A stretch of 64,000 nt of DNA from Fasciola hepatica (GCA_948099385.1 CANUEZ040000193.1:3856501-3920500), one strand, 5' to 3'; numbered from the stretch's first letter, positions 12,030 through 24,358 are shown. The notes: generated from the letters alone by a model not told the origin. Numbers and translations: made by a program.

Positions 12030-13220
12030 GGCCGAAGTGAACAAATTAACCTTGATCGAAATAAAGTTCATTAGGAGCAGCTAAACCATTGCCGAATGAA
12101 CCTCGAATTTCTCAAGGTCGCTGTTTTATGTTGCAGGATATTATCTACGTCGCTCTGGAGTGTAGTCACATAGAACAACGTGTTTCGCCTTATTTGGAGT
12201 AACTGTAACCAAAACCTTGATCTACGTAATGTCGTCCGTTTACTAAACGTTTGGTTTGCATGATGACGGCGAAATTAGGAAAAATAACCCAGTACTTCAC
12301 TAATTTGACACTCAGGAGAGATGAAATTCAGGAAACGTATCGAGCACGCGTTGCAAGAATGAATAAATTTCATTTTCATACTTTTCTGTGAAGAAACGAT
12401 CAAGTGAATAAGGCTAGGTCATTTTTCGGTCGGTCAAGTCTCATTGTGTTACGCTGAATAAAGTTGGTTACCTGTTTCAGTACTGAAGATATTCACATTA
12501 CATCGCCAATGGTTCTGTTTAACTAACGACTCTAAGTCCTGAATGGTGAGATTGGAGGGGCTCCAGATAAAAATCCAATACAAGAAATTCAGAGACCTAC
12601 TCGCTTCAATGAAGTAGGAGTTTCGAAACTCATTAGCCTAGCCATGATGTACAGTAATAAATCATGGCGACATATCTGGGTTGCTCAATCAGTAACACTT
12701 TCAGCAATGCAGAATCCATCGAGCTTACGATGTGAAAGCTCTAAGTCTTTCCCAACTGGCAATGTCCGCAAAAAAATAGGTGTACTCTCGGGTGATGAAG
12801 TTGGTGACTCTTCGTATGAGTTTGGTCATCCCAAAGCCGTGGATATACCTATGCGTTGTTTTTTAAATGTTTCTTTTTGTTTCTACCAATGCACTCTTTC
12901 AAGATGAAGGATAACACAGAAAGCTTCTGTACTTGTTCGTTACGAAGTGGCAGAGACAGGAGACATAAACCTTTTGTTTCAGAGCGCTATGTTGCATGGG
13001 GCAGATAGGACTGAAGTTCATAGAAATACTTTATATATATATATATATATATCGATAGAAAAGGCCATGAGTTCATTTCCATATTTTTTGATGTGACATC
13101 AACCCGGAAGGTTGAATTCAAAAATCAGAAGATATACGTACGGACCATCGGATTCGGAGGTGGTGTGAAAATCGACAATTATGTAATTATGTGCTATGAT
13201 AAATAAAAAACTATAGTTCG
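12030..13220. other. About 1.2 kb present in copy A and absent from copy B
   Basis: Copy A and B align before about 12030 (B about 56320) and again from about 13225 (B about 56350), so B lacks nearly the whole interval. It holds a short TA microsatellite and an 87-codon reading frame (12644-12907) with no recognised similarity. Insertion in A and deletion in B cannot be told apart without a third copy. Confidence 0.55.
13032..13052 (+). repeat. (TA)n microsatellite
   Basis: About ten TA units within the part of copy A that copy B lacks. Confidence 0.95.
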
Positions 13221-13259
13221 AACGAAAGGCAATTGCTGCACGACAGTGCTCGCCATGTA

Positions 13260-13373
13260 CTAAACTCCATTTCCGAGTAAGGAGGCAAAACAGCACTCAT
13301 CGAAGATTTCGGACCGTCGGCATATTTGTTTAGATATTTCGAGCATCACCTCAACAGGTAGAAGGATATGACG
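13260..13373 (-). other. Possible exon fragment in copy A, weak
   Basis: Within a well-conserved patch, the minus strand is open for 37 codons and includes VEVMLEISKQICRRSEIFDE. Copy B (56406-56525) preserves most of this stretch with I-to-M and R-to-L changes and one silent CTC/CTA change, then hits a stop soon after FDECCFAS. A pyrimidine-rich run before TTGAG in both copies could be a splice acceptor. No family is recognised. It may be a fragment of a gene that decayed after duplication, or chance. Confidence 0.2.
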
Positions 13374-14209
13374 CTAACTAATGATTTTGGGAGGAAGCTA
13401 ATCTACAACGTCGAATAAAGGCAAACTTGATTGAACCTAGATTTGGGGTTCGAAGTTGAGAATGTATCAGCCTGACATACAGAAGAAGAAAATCACCAGG
13501 GATCTTCCCTAATCATTCGACACAGAGAAACTTATATCGTCAATTATTGGGTATGTGTCTCCCATTAGGCTTAATAACTAGTGCTTCCAATCACTGAGCA
13601 ATGAAAGCTGCCACTTGTTAACCAGCATTAGTGTCGCTATTTCATAAACATGTGGAATAAGTTTGACCAATGCAAAGCCCAAATACTTGAGCAGGATCTA
13701 CCACAAAAATGTGTACAATCTCATGATGGTTACGAAAGCCGTTGTGGTTAGATTACCCCCGACACTTGAAATTGAACAGGAGTTGAGTTGATTAGCAGTC
13801 ACCCTTGGTAATACTAAGGCAATGTTTTGTCGGGTTTTTCCGGGAGAAGAAAGTGGCAATAATTTTCAGGTAGCAATCATTCTAAGTCATTTTTACGGCC
13901 GAGCTGCAATCGTATCCCATAAACATTAGGGTTGGTTTCTGCAAAAATCTGTGCTACATAAATTAGTTAAACCTTATCAGTAGTGTGTGACATCCAGCTG
14001 GACTGGTACTTTCTCAAGCAGCTTCCAAAAACATTTATTTCAAGAAATATCTGCTTGGCAGCAAAGCTAACAATTCCCCTGAAATATATCCCATTGTCTT
14101 CAATTACTTCTACCGAATACGAAATCCACGTAGCTACTACAAGGGTACGCTTAGGTTTAAAAAATGACACACCCTCATTGAAACATGATTTCGAAGAAAA
14201 AAGATATGC

Positions 14210-14600
14210 CATTCGGTATGAAACTTAGATCAACTGACTTTTCCCTGTCTCAGCTAAAACATCGGGCCTTTACCACATGTATTTTTGCACTTTGTCGGCA
14301 TTGCTCGAGGGGGGCTTCATCAGTGAGGAAATTGACAATGTTTCTTGAACAGCTTCCGAAAAATTGCACTAACGTTTGTTCCGATTTGCACTGTACAGAT
14401 AGGTTTCCGCTGGTCCCCGAAGCAATGCATCCTTTTCTGTTTGCAACCGCTGTCCAAAAGCAACAGTGTGGGACAAAGCAGATGAACAATAAGAGGAAAA
14501 AAAGTAATGAAATGGGCATTATAAACGACAGAATCGTACCCATATCTAAACGGCGGAAACAAAACAGGAGAATTATCATCGGTTCCCAGACTAACTGGTA
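14210..14600 (-). repeat. Dispersed repeat R1, copy in block A
   Basis: This segment matches block B at 57350-57740 and, more weakly and in opposite orientation, an unrelated site at about 37740-37930. The shared core on the R1 strand includes GTTGCA, GAACGGATGC-like and CAGTGCAAAT words in the same order and spacing. In this copy the frame readable in B is broken by a stop. Several overlapping reading frames exist on both strands (up to 138 codons), but their A/B differences change amino acids about as often as not, so coding is not supported. Confidence 0.55.
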
Positions 14601-14821
14601 ATTTCTGTGTTGGATTGCGCAACAAAGCTTTGGTATTTGGCTAAGCCGTACAATAATCTATTTGGTTCTCAACCAATAAAACTGTTTAAAAATTAGACTC
14701 ATGTCACACTTCCGCACGGTATTCTGTTGTAGTGAATGATTCCAATAGTTTGCATATTCAAAGTTCCAATGATTTGACAATAAATTGGCTTGTTGATTTT
14801 GGTGAATGTGTTTACGAGACA

Positions 14822-14938
14822 CTATACCTTCACAAGTGTAGTCCTTAGGGATGATTGACTATTCTCAATGGCTCCTGAATAGTATTGATAATCACTGTCC
14901 GACTGAATGGTGTTCACACACATCTGATCGCCTCGCAT
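14822..14938 (-). CDS. Conserved 38-codon reading frame in copy A (hypothetical, possible exon)
   Basis: It begins MRGDQMCVNTI and contains SDSDYQYYSGAIENSQ; the composition is polar. It spans the 92-base block that is identical in copy B, and the B frame (57972-58088) has the same start, stop position and length. Of four codon differences, all near the C-terminus, two are silent (TCC/TCG, CTA/CTT), one is L to H and one is V to F. In A the frame ends at AAG-GTATAG, which resembles a splice donor; B has AAG-TTTTAG. In-frame stops lie six to seven codons before the ATG in both copies. No protein family is recognised. It could be a small exon, or the block may be conserved for a non-coding reason or by gene conversion. 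Confidence 0.25.
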   Translation of the reverse strand: MRGDQMCVNTIQSDSDYQYYSGAIENSQSSLRTTLVKV

Positions 14939-14941
14939 CGC
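14850..14941. other. 92-base block identical in both duplication copies (A side)
   Basis: Identical base for base to 58000-58091. A second identical run of 64 bases lies just left of it (14734-14797), and the region 14700-14945 differs at only about a dozen sites from B. This stands out from the surrounding divergence of roughly 20-25%. Confidence 0.95.
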
Positions 14942-17455
14942 ATTTTGGTTGCATTTGCTCCATCACAAGCTGATGTCACATCTTTGGTTGGCATGTGCAA
15001 ATCAGTTCGCATTTTTAGCCATACGGCAGGAATGGATGAGAAACAAAGAACACTTGGTGCACAGATAGCTGATTATTTCAAGTACATATCTTGTTTACCC
15101 TAAGCATACTCTATCTCGACGACATTTCCTCACAAGAAGTAGATAGCTTTTGCAAACTCTGTTGTGTGAGCATCGGTAATCTTAGTCAACGATAGGTTCA
15201 TTTTTACCTATGAAGCACCTTGATTTCGACAAGCCGAATTGATTTAAAGCCTGCATCTACACCCTACGTATTATATCTCAATTTTCTGGTACTGATATTA
15301 TAAATTTCTGAAGGATCTGAGAAGGTCGGAACCTGTTTCTTTCCAAAATATAAATTCACAGAATAACGTACGAAGAGAGGGTTCATTTATTCCTCTCTTA
15401 AATACTATGGACGTGTAAAATAACCTTTACAAAGCGGATGCTAATCCAGTGGAATTTCTTCGTAAGTCCAAGATACTCATATGCTGCCGTTTCAATGGTT
15501 TCGTCAACTTTGGTGATAACACAGCATATCACAAGCTGCTATGATGCATATGATGGAAATTTCAAAGGCGTAGTGATATTAGGTCCCAATCTGATTAGGC
15601 CCTAATAACAGTGACTGACTGAAAAACAAATCCACATTATATGAAATTCCTGTATGGAATACTGAATTAATAAATTTGGATAATACATTAGTAGGAAGTA
15701 ACTGAGTTCATCTGCTGCTCTATTCCTAACGTTTCGTCCAGCACGGCTCAGGAGTGAGATGCATTCATAAACTCCGCACCTCAAGTGAATAGTGATTCGA
15801 TTAGGATAAATTTTACTTCCATTATCCGGGCTGTGTTTTGGACATTTTGAGTTCCAGCCCATCAAGACGGGCTAAGGAACCAGTTCTCACCTTCATGAAA
15901 ATGCAGATTGTATTTTGAAGTTTAGTTTTATACAGCATAGTATTCATGTATACTTTCAGGCTACTCAACTATTAGGCAGCGAAATGAAATGAAAGCTTTT
16001 TCCGTACAGGTGTTGAGGAATTAGGCCAAACTGTATTCCATTTATCCCGCGTCTGCCTTTGAAAACAAGGTTGTGTTTCACCCTGTGATTTTTTTCTGTC
16101 AAATAATTACCGCCTCCAGCATTCTGTTCATACTACCGGTAAAGCGTAGGGGAAAGCAGGTACATCCAGTTTTCAGTTTGTCAATGCCAGAGATTATTTG
16201 ATAGCTGAAACCTCCTTATATCATTCCTGCGCTGCTCATCTGAAAATTCTTTTCCATTTTCAACCAATTCCTACCTGCGTTCGATTGCCGGTGATACGCC
16301 ATATTTGATGACACTTGAATGACTCAATAAATGTTACCAATGTTGCGCCTTTTCTCATCAAGCAGCACACGACATTACCGCAAGCAGAAGTGAATGTGGT
16401 GCCGTATGGGCCGCCCTCAAGAACGCCTGTCTTCTGATCGATAGAATATACTGGCTCATCAGACATGCACATCAAAACGTCTAAGAAACTTCTGACCATT
16501 TTTTATACCATATCTATAGGAAAGCCATTTGAAGTTCACAGAAAGATTTTCTTTTCCCATACATTCATTTTCCGAGTTTTTCAGATATCTCCAGTTCTGA
16601 AGAAAACCAACAAATCATTCTTCCTACTTAATTTTCGGTTTGCGTGTCCATGTAATCAGGTGTTCAATACTGAATACTGCCTCTGCACACTACGCCAGTC
16701 CTACAGAATAAAGCCTCAGCTCAAACAGATATGATAATAAAGAGTGCTAATGATTGCATGTGGTAGATAAATATTTTGTTCAAATTACTGTAGTCCTGCT
16801 TACCCATCCCTATCAAAATCGACTTGTGTTTGGTTATCCTCCTATTCCAGTATACTCGGCAGTCCATTATCCCTCTGATTCCAACTCTGTACAGTCTTTA
16901 TGAGTCAATCTAATGAGGTCAGCTATGAATAAAACTAAAGAGAATTCACTGAATCTTTTTGCTTTGCACCGGCGCCAGCTGGCTTTCGTCGTGTGCTCGT
17001 TCTGAATACATACATATTCCTCCATACATGTGTGACATCCGTTTTCTCATCGACACAGTGGGTACCCCTCATTTGCTTCAAACACAACAAACTACAGATT
17101 CAAAGGTTGGACCATTTATGAGCGGGGGAAAAAACGGTTCTCTTCTTGCAACAGAATAGCGAAGTCCTACTATTCCCCTGGAATACTAATGACGAACGTG
17201 TGATATGCGGTAAAAATGCTAGTAACCGACTTACGGATACGAAACCGTTTGCAATGAATAGCATGAAGCTGATAAGGTTGTCATTTCAAATACTGAAGGC
17301 TAATGAAAGCTGGTAAAATCGGAGTGGGAGGGAGAATCCAACCAGTAACTTCCATAGGATCGCGAAAGACAGACTCAATGATCGGAATAAACCTGGTCTG
17401 TGGTGTTTATTATGAAGAATAGGTAGAACAACGCTTCCTCAGCTTATACTTGTGA

Positions 17456-17457
<2 letters not shown>

Positions 17458-17492
<35 letters not shown>

Positions 17493-17527
17493 CATATATA
17501 TATATACAAATATACATATATATGTAT
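17458..17527 (+). repeat. Imperfect TA/TATG microsatellite
   Basis: About 70 bases of alternating TA with interspersed TG and CA steps. Copy B has only a short equivalent (about 61000), so it expanded in A. The 63-codon reading frame across it is low complexity and not a gene. Confidence 0.95.
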
Positions 17528-20199
17528 CTTATAAAAAGATAGAGATGGCAATAATTTGTACAAAAAATTGATATCATTTAACTTTTGCATACATAAATCA
17601 TCTACATGAATACAGATGGAAACAATGCAAAACAAACTATTGGGGAAGGGCGTGTTACCTCCTGCAAAATTCTAGTTATTTTCAATGTTTATTTTTCCTC
17701 GTTTTCCAGACAATGAATCGACTCTCTGATTTCGGAAATTCTTTATAAACTAGCATCTGACTGACTGCATATTGTTTTGATTGTACTCCGGATATGACTG
17801 CGAATACCTGGCCGTCGGAGTCTGAAATTCACAAGAAGCTCTCAGATATAAGTAAACCAGACCGTCTGACCAATTCCAAAACATTAGCAGTTTATCGAGG
17901 CCTTAGTATGTAACAAACTTTGAAATCGTGGGGCGACCCCTGTTATCGGTGTACAATACTCATAATCAGACGGTAGTGTGCATGGATCTTCCTAACTGAC
18001 GATTCTTCATTGGTACCACTCAAGAGCACTCTCTGTAGAGTTTATTGTGCGTAACCGGAAGGTCCACGAAACTAACACGAATCGCGCTTTTCCAAGTAGA
18101 AAAGACGGATTAAAAGTCAAACTCCATTCTTATCCAATGCGTGCTTTAGTTGTTACTAATTATTATCATTGAGAGAATATCTGAGTATCTGGTGTCTATA
18201 ATTTCTAGCTTAGTACTCACTGGTGTCAAATGAGTATTTAAGATTTATAAATATGTTTGGTGAATTCCTGATACCTACAGGGATAAGAGTGATAGGGGTT
18301 TGAGCTGATCATTAAACGGTTCTTTGTGCCGCATCAAATGACAACTCCTACCTGATGAAAGACATGTTTAGCCCTTTCGGTGATGATTGAACCCCATAAA
18401 ATCAACTCGGATGCTAATCAAGCCAGATCTATGGAGTTCAAAGTAAATAGTTGTTCCTATTTTGGAGCCATGAAAGCAATGGTGAACCACCGTTTATCCG
18501 CGTTTACATATTTTAGATCAGTGAAACCAAAACAAGGAACGCGAGGCTGCTAACCAAAAACAGTAATGGGAAATAAACGAGAAAACGTATTTCGTTGCTT
18601 CGATTGCATTTATTCTGTATCATAGAAGAGTATTTTTCTCTGATAGTTCTATCCAGGAGATACAATTTTCGGACTGGAATGAAGACTCACGGTGGTCAAT
18701 AGGGATACGATGTCCTGTATAAGATAAAGGTTTCGCAAGAATCATAATTGTATTGTATATTTATTATTAGTTTTACTGATTTTCCCCATAAATGTTCTTC
18801 GTGCCATCCCAAAAGAAAAAGATATTTCACTTGGATGACATGAATATCAATAGTTAAATAAATATGCAATTGCATTCCGCGGGTTTCGTCACGTCTGAAC
18901 CGGTATCCGTAAAACAATATGCATCTGACTTTTTACCACCATCCCACCGCCGTATTCTTCAACCAGTTTTTAACTAAAACCCAGGCCTTAAAGCCCAAGT
19001 TGAAGAAAATGCGGCGAATTCTGAGTTCAACCGTAGAAAAATATTTTTATCACTATCAAATAGTTATTGGGGTTGTGAAAGTGGATCCGTTTGAAGCTAC
19101 TTTTTACCTAGTGCCAAATGGGTATTGTCATGGCACATTTCACTGTATTGAAGCACATTTTCCCGATGAGTTTATGGTTTGACAGACTGAAAACGTTCAC
19201 AATCTGAGTCTGATGAATTATGATCTGATAGAGCAATCGTGGATCACAGTTGCTCAACAAGCTTGTCCATCATGAAATTAAACCTATGCTTCCAATGGGT
19301 TGGTGAACTATGAACATTCAAGCCATCCATTACATACCAGCCGTGATGGACAAAGTACCATGTCAGAATGAGTTGGCAATTAAATTCGTTTCAGTTATAC
19401 ATAGTCAAATCAAAACATAATAGGCGGAAGCAATAGCAATTCGACATCGCGACCCTCAACTGTACGAACAGCGAGGAACTACATTTACGTAATACTTGTC
19501 ACGGTAACATGTTTCTACTCGCTAACACTTTCATTACATCGAAAACATTCTGTTGTCCACCTTTAAATTAGCACCATGACTGTTGTTTTTGCTATCGGAG
19601 AAACAGCAACATGCTTCAGAAGCCATCGTGCAACATAACGCTAGCTACACTGGGTCGAACTTTGAACCAAGAAAGTGCGCTTTCAGCCCTAATATAAGGT
19701 TGAATCTGGTGCAACCTATGGTCAGCCAACGTTGTTCTCATGAGTGCTAATAACAGTTGCTTCCATTTCATCTCCTGTTTACCTATTTTAGCTTACTTAT
19801 ATGAATGCCAAAGTGGTACGGTTTAAACCTAACCATTGCGCCGGACACTTTGTAAGTAACCAGTGCCTTTCATCAAAGGGAGACGTTACATAAGTGCTGG
19901 GCGGAACTCAATTTCGTTTGGTAATTCGTCTTTCTGAGAAGGCTTTGCTCTCACGCAAGTTAGAACATAATGTGATTTGTCAGCTAAATTCACTACTCGG
20001 ATGTGTGTCACATAGATTGTCCACGTAAGCTTTCGGTAGCCAACATCCTCCGCACTCATTTACCTGCCCAAATGTGTTTGTCTTGTCGCATGAAGTCAAT
20101 TTACATGAGTGAACCAAATAGGACTGCGAACTGGGAAACCGAATCGAGTTTGGTCAACCAGCGACTGAAACCCACTATTTTGGATACTGACAAAGGTTA

Positions 20200-23100
20200 A
20201 CATAATAAAGTGTAAGTTTATATCTCCTTGGATGAGCTTGACAATTTTAAAAATTACTGCGAAAAAATAATATATGTCACCGCTAACAGGTCTCAGTTCG
20301 GTTTTTGTTAATAATAAGTTGTGTTCTACCAGGGTAATTTCCTGATTAACGAAGTATTCACAGTTAGAATTTTCCACATATCGAGTCCAACCCTCTGTGG
20401 CTGTCAGTCGTCAATAGCTCTTTGAAGGAGTCTTCCGATTCTTTTATCAGGTAGTCATCCATAAAGTCTAGTCTACAAAACACACCCTCAATTTAGTTTG
20501 GCAAAAAAGGTCCTCAGGTCGTTAGCGGGCACTGATGCGTCTTGAGTTCGTTATTCAAATCCGTTGTCGAATGTCCACAAATGCGTACAGCACCAAGAAC
20601 ATTCTGATGGGTACTGTACAGCAGTCCCAGGAAGAATATGTGACTTTGTATGTTACTCTCAACTGTTCCAAGCGGTCAAACTCGGAGTCGATTTGTGCAG
20701 TGGTCGGAATTGGAACGGGTCTATTTGGGATGTAAAATAAATGTGTTCCCTGAAATATTGTATAAAAATACCTTCACCATGATGCACAGGCTCCAACCAC
20801 GTCGGGAAATGTCTTCATATTTTGCGTCAAATGCTCCGAACATGTATTTATGCGATTTAAAGTCCATAATTGCAATATCAACTGCTCAAGCTAACATTTG
20901 GTGAATACTGGAGTGTGTGAATCAAAAACTGAGCTAAAAGGGACCTTCCATTGAGGTAGTTAGTAATATTCACTAACTTCGAGTTTAAACGGTTTACATA
21001 TCAGATTTATTAAACAATGGGATGAAAAGCCACCTACCATTTTCAAAATAAATAGGATTGAATGTACGAAGGCGTTGCCATCTACACGTCTCCTGTGCTT
21101 AAGAATGGGGCTTCCAGTCCATTACCAATTAGATTGTAAAAGAACGGTAATACCCTCCATGTTACTGGTTCGCTTGAACTCGCAGAAACTATTGGTTTGT
21201 ACCGAAAGCAAGATTACCTTTTGGATTTAAGTGAGTTTGTTCGATGGTGACCAATGCACGAGCGTAGATCTGCAACATAATCATGTTTGTCCTGAGTCGA
21301 GACAACAACCGCTGTTATAGCACTGGAACCAACAAATCCTCATATGAAATTTTAATCAAATAACCAAAATGATGGAATCAGCCCATTCAACTTCGGTTTC
21401 ATTGGAGTTTTGCGCCATGAAAGTCCTAGGTAGTGTTGTACCGATGGGTTAAATATATGCAATAGGCACTTAAGCCTGAAGCATTTGTGAGTACTTCTTG
21501 AGGTGTACCACTCTGGGTTGTTCAGTGTTCAGGTATTGCAGAGTAAGCTAGCCTGATTAGTCCTTGTCGAGCCATAAGACGGCTTCTTATAACACGGTCA
21601 TCATGGAGGATGAGATGTGAAACAAATGTCAGTGATTCAGATTGTTCCTCAATCCGTTCTTCTTAATGAAATCTCTTCAAATTTACGAATTGATACTTGA
21701 ACATGTGTGACACATCCTCCTTCGCCAAATTGGTAATTGTTAGACTGTTTAATAACGGTAAGGTATCAATGGCCATTGCCTCATCTAGAGCGATATCTAT
21801 CACAATAAATATGTTCTCATATATTCGTACCGTGATCCAAATAAAATCCCGTTATTCGCATTAGAATTGGATTACTGGGTTGAGGTGGTCTAGGTTTCTT
21901 TCATTCTCTGTTCTGGTTCCGATTTGATGTTTCAAATACTAGATGGCATTGAAGTGGTTTTCTCGGTCATCGAACAATTGCTAGGTTTACTTCTTCGGAG
22001 TCCCTCCGGTATCTGGTGGACATAATGCATAGGACAGTTCTTCCCTCTCTTTACAGTAGCCATGCTGCTAAAGCAGATAAGTTGAAAATCCTAGAAGTAC
22101 CAGTGCTGAACAGGGGTTCATCGAAAGACTGTAATAAAACTAGTCGCATAGCACGCGTAAGTACACTGCGTGAACAACCGTGACTGACCATTTGAAGAAC
22201 AATTGGAACGAAACAGTGTGGGTGCCGCCTGCGAATTGAATAATTGCTCCAGTTAAACAGATGAATCATAGCAAACGGGGTGTAATGGGGGAATGACATT
22301 TGCTCACTGGATATGTGATACGTGGATATGTAAGAGAAGAGCCTACTCCTAGTTTCTTTCCATTTTAGTCATGATGGATCTATAGTCATTTCTTTCTCAC
22401 ATTCGTCAGTAGAATAAACAAATTGTGTTGAAGATTGTCAAATTATGAGTGAGTTGAATATTTTTCTGTTTTACCACATCAAAGGCGCTTACCGATTGGT
22501 AAAAAAATGACTTTTGTTTGGCACGTTAAAAATCAATCAATCTGATAGTAAGATCTAGCCTATTTAGTACAAGTTGTTCCACGAAAGCAAGACCTAGTTG
22601 GAACCATCTACTGCCGAGTGATTTGTTGATGCGGGAACAAGTTGACAATTATTGATGAGTTACAACGATCGATCGAATTCGATATTGGGCCATTCGTACT
22701 TTGAATCTTTGAAACCTGATATAATGATAAGGCGAAACAGCAACGTTTAGGCGTGCTTTCTTATACATTCGTCCATCCATCATCTGAGTAAGACCTCGAC
22801 TAAATCATGTTGCCTTTTGTTTGCCCAACTACGTCAAGCCTGAGTTTCCGGATTATCAAAACAATGTACAGGTCTGAGTTATTTGAAAATGAACCGAATC
22901 TGTTGTGATCTGAAGCGTTAGATCATACCAAATGAACTTCATCAACGTCCGTCATATCCGCCTTCCAAAAAATGGGACCACAAAGTTGGTCAGGCAAGGC
23001 GAAGTGTCAGGTCTGGCTTCCTTGGTTGTCTTTTGCCCAGTCGGAGCATGAAGCCCGCTGATCAACACCTGATAATGAACAGATTTGGGTCATAAAGGAA

Positions 23101-23870
23101 TGAGTCACAAGGGCAAAATGATGAAGTGGCTTTCGGAAACTGTTGGTTAATCTCTGCTCTCCAAAGCAAGCAGCTACTCCGTCCTATAAAAGAAAGGAAT
23201 TGTTAGGGACTGTTACCCCCACTATCTTATGCCTTTCGACAGATTCAAAGATTGGTACCCGTATATAGTGAAAATGGAGAGCAGAGTATAATCACCTAGA
23301 TTAGAAAGTGAAATAAGATTGCTTTGAAAGTTGGACTGGAACAAGCTGGGTTTGTAATCGACCGGTGGGCCCGCAAAATTGCACTGCTGATCAGCTGCCT
23401 ATTGAAGAGGAATTTTGAAGGAAATAATTTCGACTGAAGTTCGTTGGGCATCAAAGTATGCCTCCAAGCCGAATAATCTCTTGTTGACAACGGAGCTAAA
23501 ACAAGTCTCTCTGGTACATTCTTTTCAAAACAATCGAATATTTCCAACCATATATTTCGTTCTGCTGCCTAGAATCAGTAACAATGAGAACCAGCAAAGC
23601 AGAGGGATGGCTCAAACAGTGACCAGCAGCTGTCTGAATCATCCGGAACAGAATCAATGAATATGATCTGAAACCAGATAAGGGTTGAGCTGGCTTCATA
23701 ATACAGGCTTCAGGATTCCATCCACAAAAGTTTCCGGTACAAGAAGCCGTCGGGATTAATACTGAATTTCTCTTGCAGTGCGAAAAACTCAAGAAACTTC
23801 CGTTTGACATCGAGCTGCCATCACCTTCTGATCGCCAAAATCATAGACGAGCAGTATCGTTTTGTCTCCA
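20200..23870. other. Intergenic stretch, no gene recognised
   Basis: Unique within the window. Only short reading frames (under 105 codons) occur on either strand and none resembles a known family. The part next to the Gypsy relic (23296-23870) would be where the rest of pol, including integrase, should lie on the minus strand. Reading all frames there gives no HHCC zinc finger or DDE motif that can be recognised, so integrase is missing or decayed beyond reading. Confidence 0.55.
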
Positions 23871-23873
23871 TCC

Positions 23874-24295
23874 TCAATTCTTTCCTCCAATTATCCATCG
23901 CTGGAATATAGCAGCCGTGGATTTGGCGACGGATTTATCCGGGCTATACAGGAATTGAAGGGCCTGGTGGCCAGTGAAAATCGCGAACATCACTCCAAAC
24001 AGGTAATTGTGTAGTCGGCGTACCGCCCAGTAAATGGCCAAAGCTTCCCTTTGCGTCTCCGATTGACCCTTCTCTGCAGCCGGAGAAGACGGGAGATGAA
24101 GATGATTGTACACCCATCATGTTCCAGAACTGCTCCCATCCCCACTTCGGACGCATCAGTAATCGACATGGTCAGCATAGATGGTGAAAATGGTGCTGGT
24201 ATCGATCGATCAATGATATTTTGAATAAGACAACGTTGAACCTGTTCACACCGTTTGTTCCAGTGCCACTCATAGGACAGATGAGCCAAAAACAA
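23874..24295 (-). pseudogene. Gypsy RNase H domain, inactivated
   Basis: This part would remove RNA from the RNA/DNA hybrid during reverse transcription. The first half reads ITDASEVGMGAVLEH, with the first catalytic Asp, around 24165-24125. A frame change then leads to SETQREALAIYWAVRRLH, with the catalytic Glu, followed by IFTGHQALQFLYSPDKS. In this last motif the family has T-D-H; here the Asp codon is GGC (Gly, 23972-23970), which removes a catalytic residue. The domain ends near STAAIFQRW. With the frame break and the Asp-to-Gly change it is non-functional. Confidence 0.88.
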
Positions 24296-24358
24296 TAGTC
24301 GGGCTCTTGTGGCAATGTTCGGAATGAACCTGAAGTAGTATAGTAGGCACCCAAGAAT

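Larger units (their letters stand above)
3880..20145 (+). repeat. Segmental duplication, copy A
   Basis: This block is collinear, in the same orientation, with about 48380-64000. Anchor pairs are 4260 with 48720, 10293-10490 with about 54700-54898, 13225 with 56350, 14850-14941 with 58000-58091, 15740 with 58880, 19310 with 63165, and 20047-20145 with 63905-64000. The offset drifts from about 44.5 kb to 43.1 kb and back to 43.85 kb, because each copy has private insertions or deletions. Most of the block is diverged (about 75-80% by eye), with better-conserved patches near 10.3-10.7, 13.2-15.0 and 19.3-19.6 kb. The right edge is not defined because copy B leaves the window. No intact long gene is seen in either copy, so it is annotated as duplicated, largely noncoding DNA that may contain a decayed gene. 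Confidence 0.9.

Noticed and set aside
14185..14601. 138-codon plus frame and overlapping minus frames over repeat R1
   Set aside because: Frames overlap on both strands and the A/B differences show no preference for silent sites in either, so they are treated as part of a repeat.
14885..15103. 72-codon plus-strand frame with a 78-codon partner at 58035-58271
   Set aside because: The two translations look strikingly alike, but outside the identical block nearly all base differences change the amino acid. The similarity is due to DNA identity, not coding constraint on this strand.
16260..16499. 79-codon minus-strand frame with a good donor (CAG-GTAGGA) at its end
   Set aside because: Protein-like at first sight, but copy B at about 59500-59640 has stops and length changes in the matching sequence and no family is recognised.
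23296..23810. Minus-strand frames left of RNase H as Gypsy integrase
   Set aside because: No HHCC zinc finger or DDE motif could be found in any frame, so integrase is not claimed.
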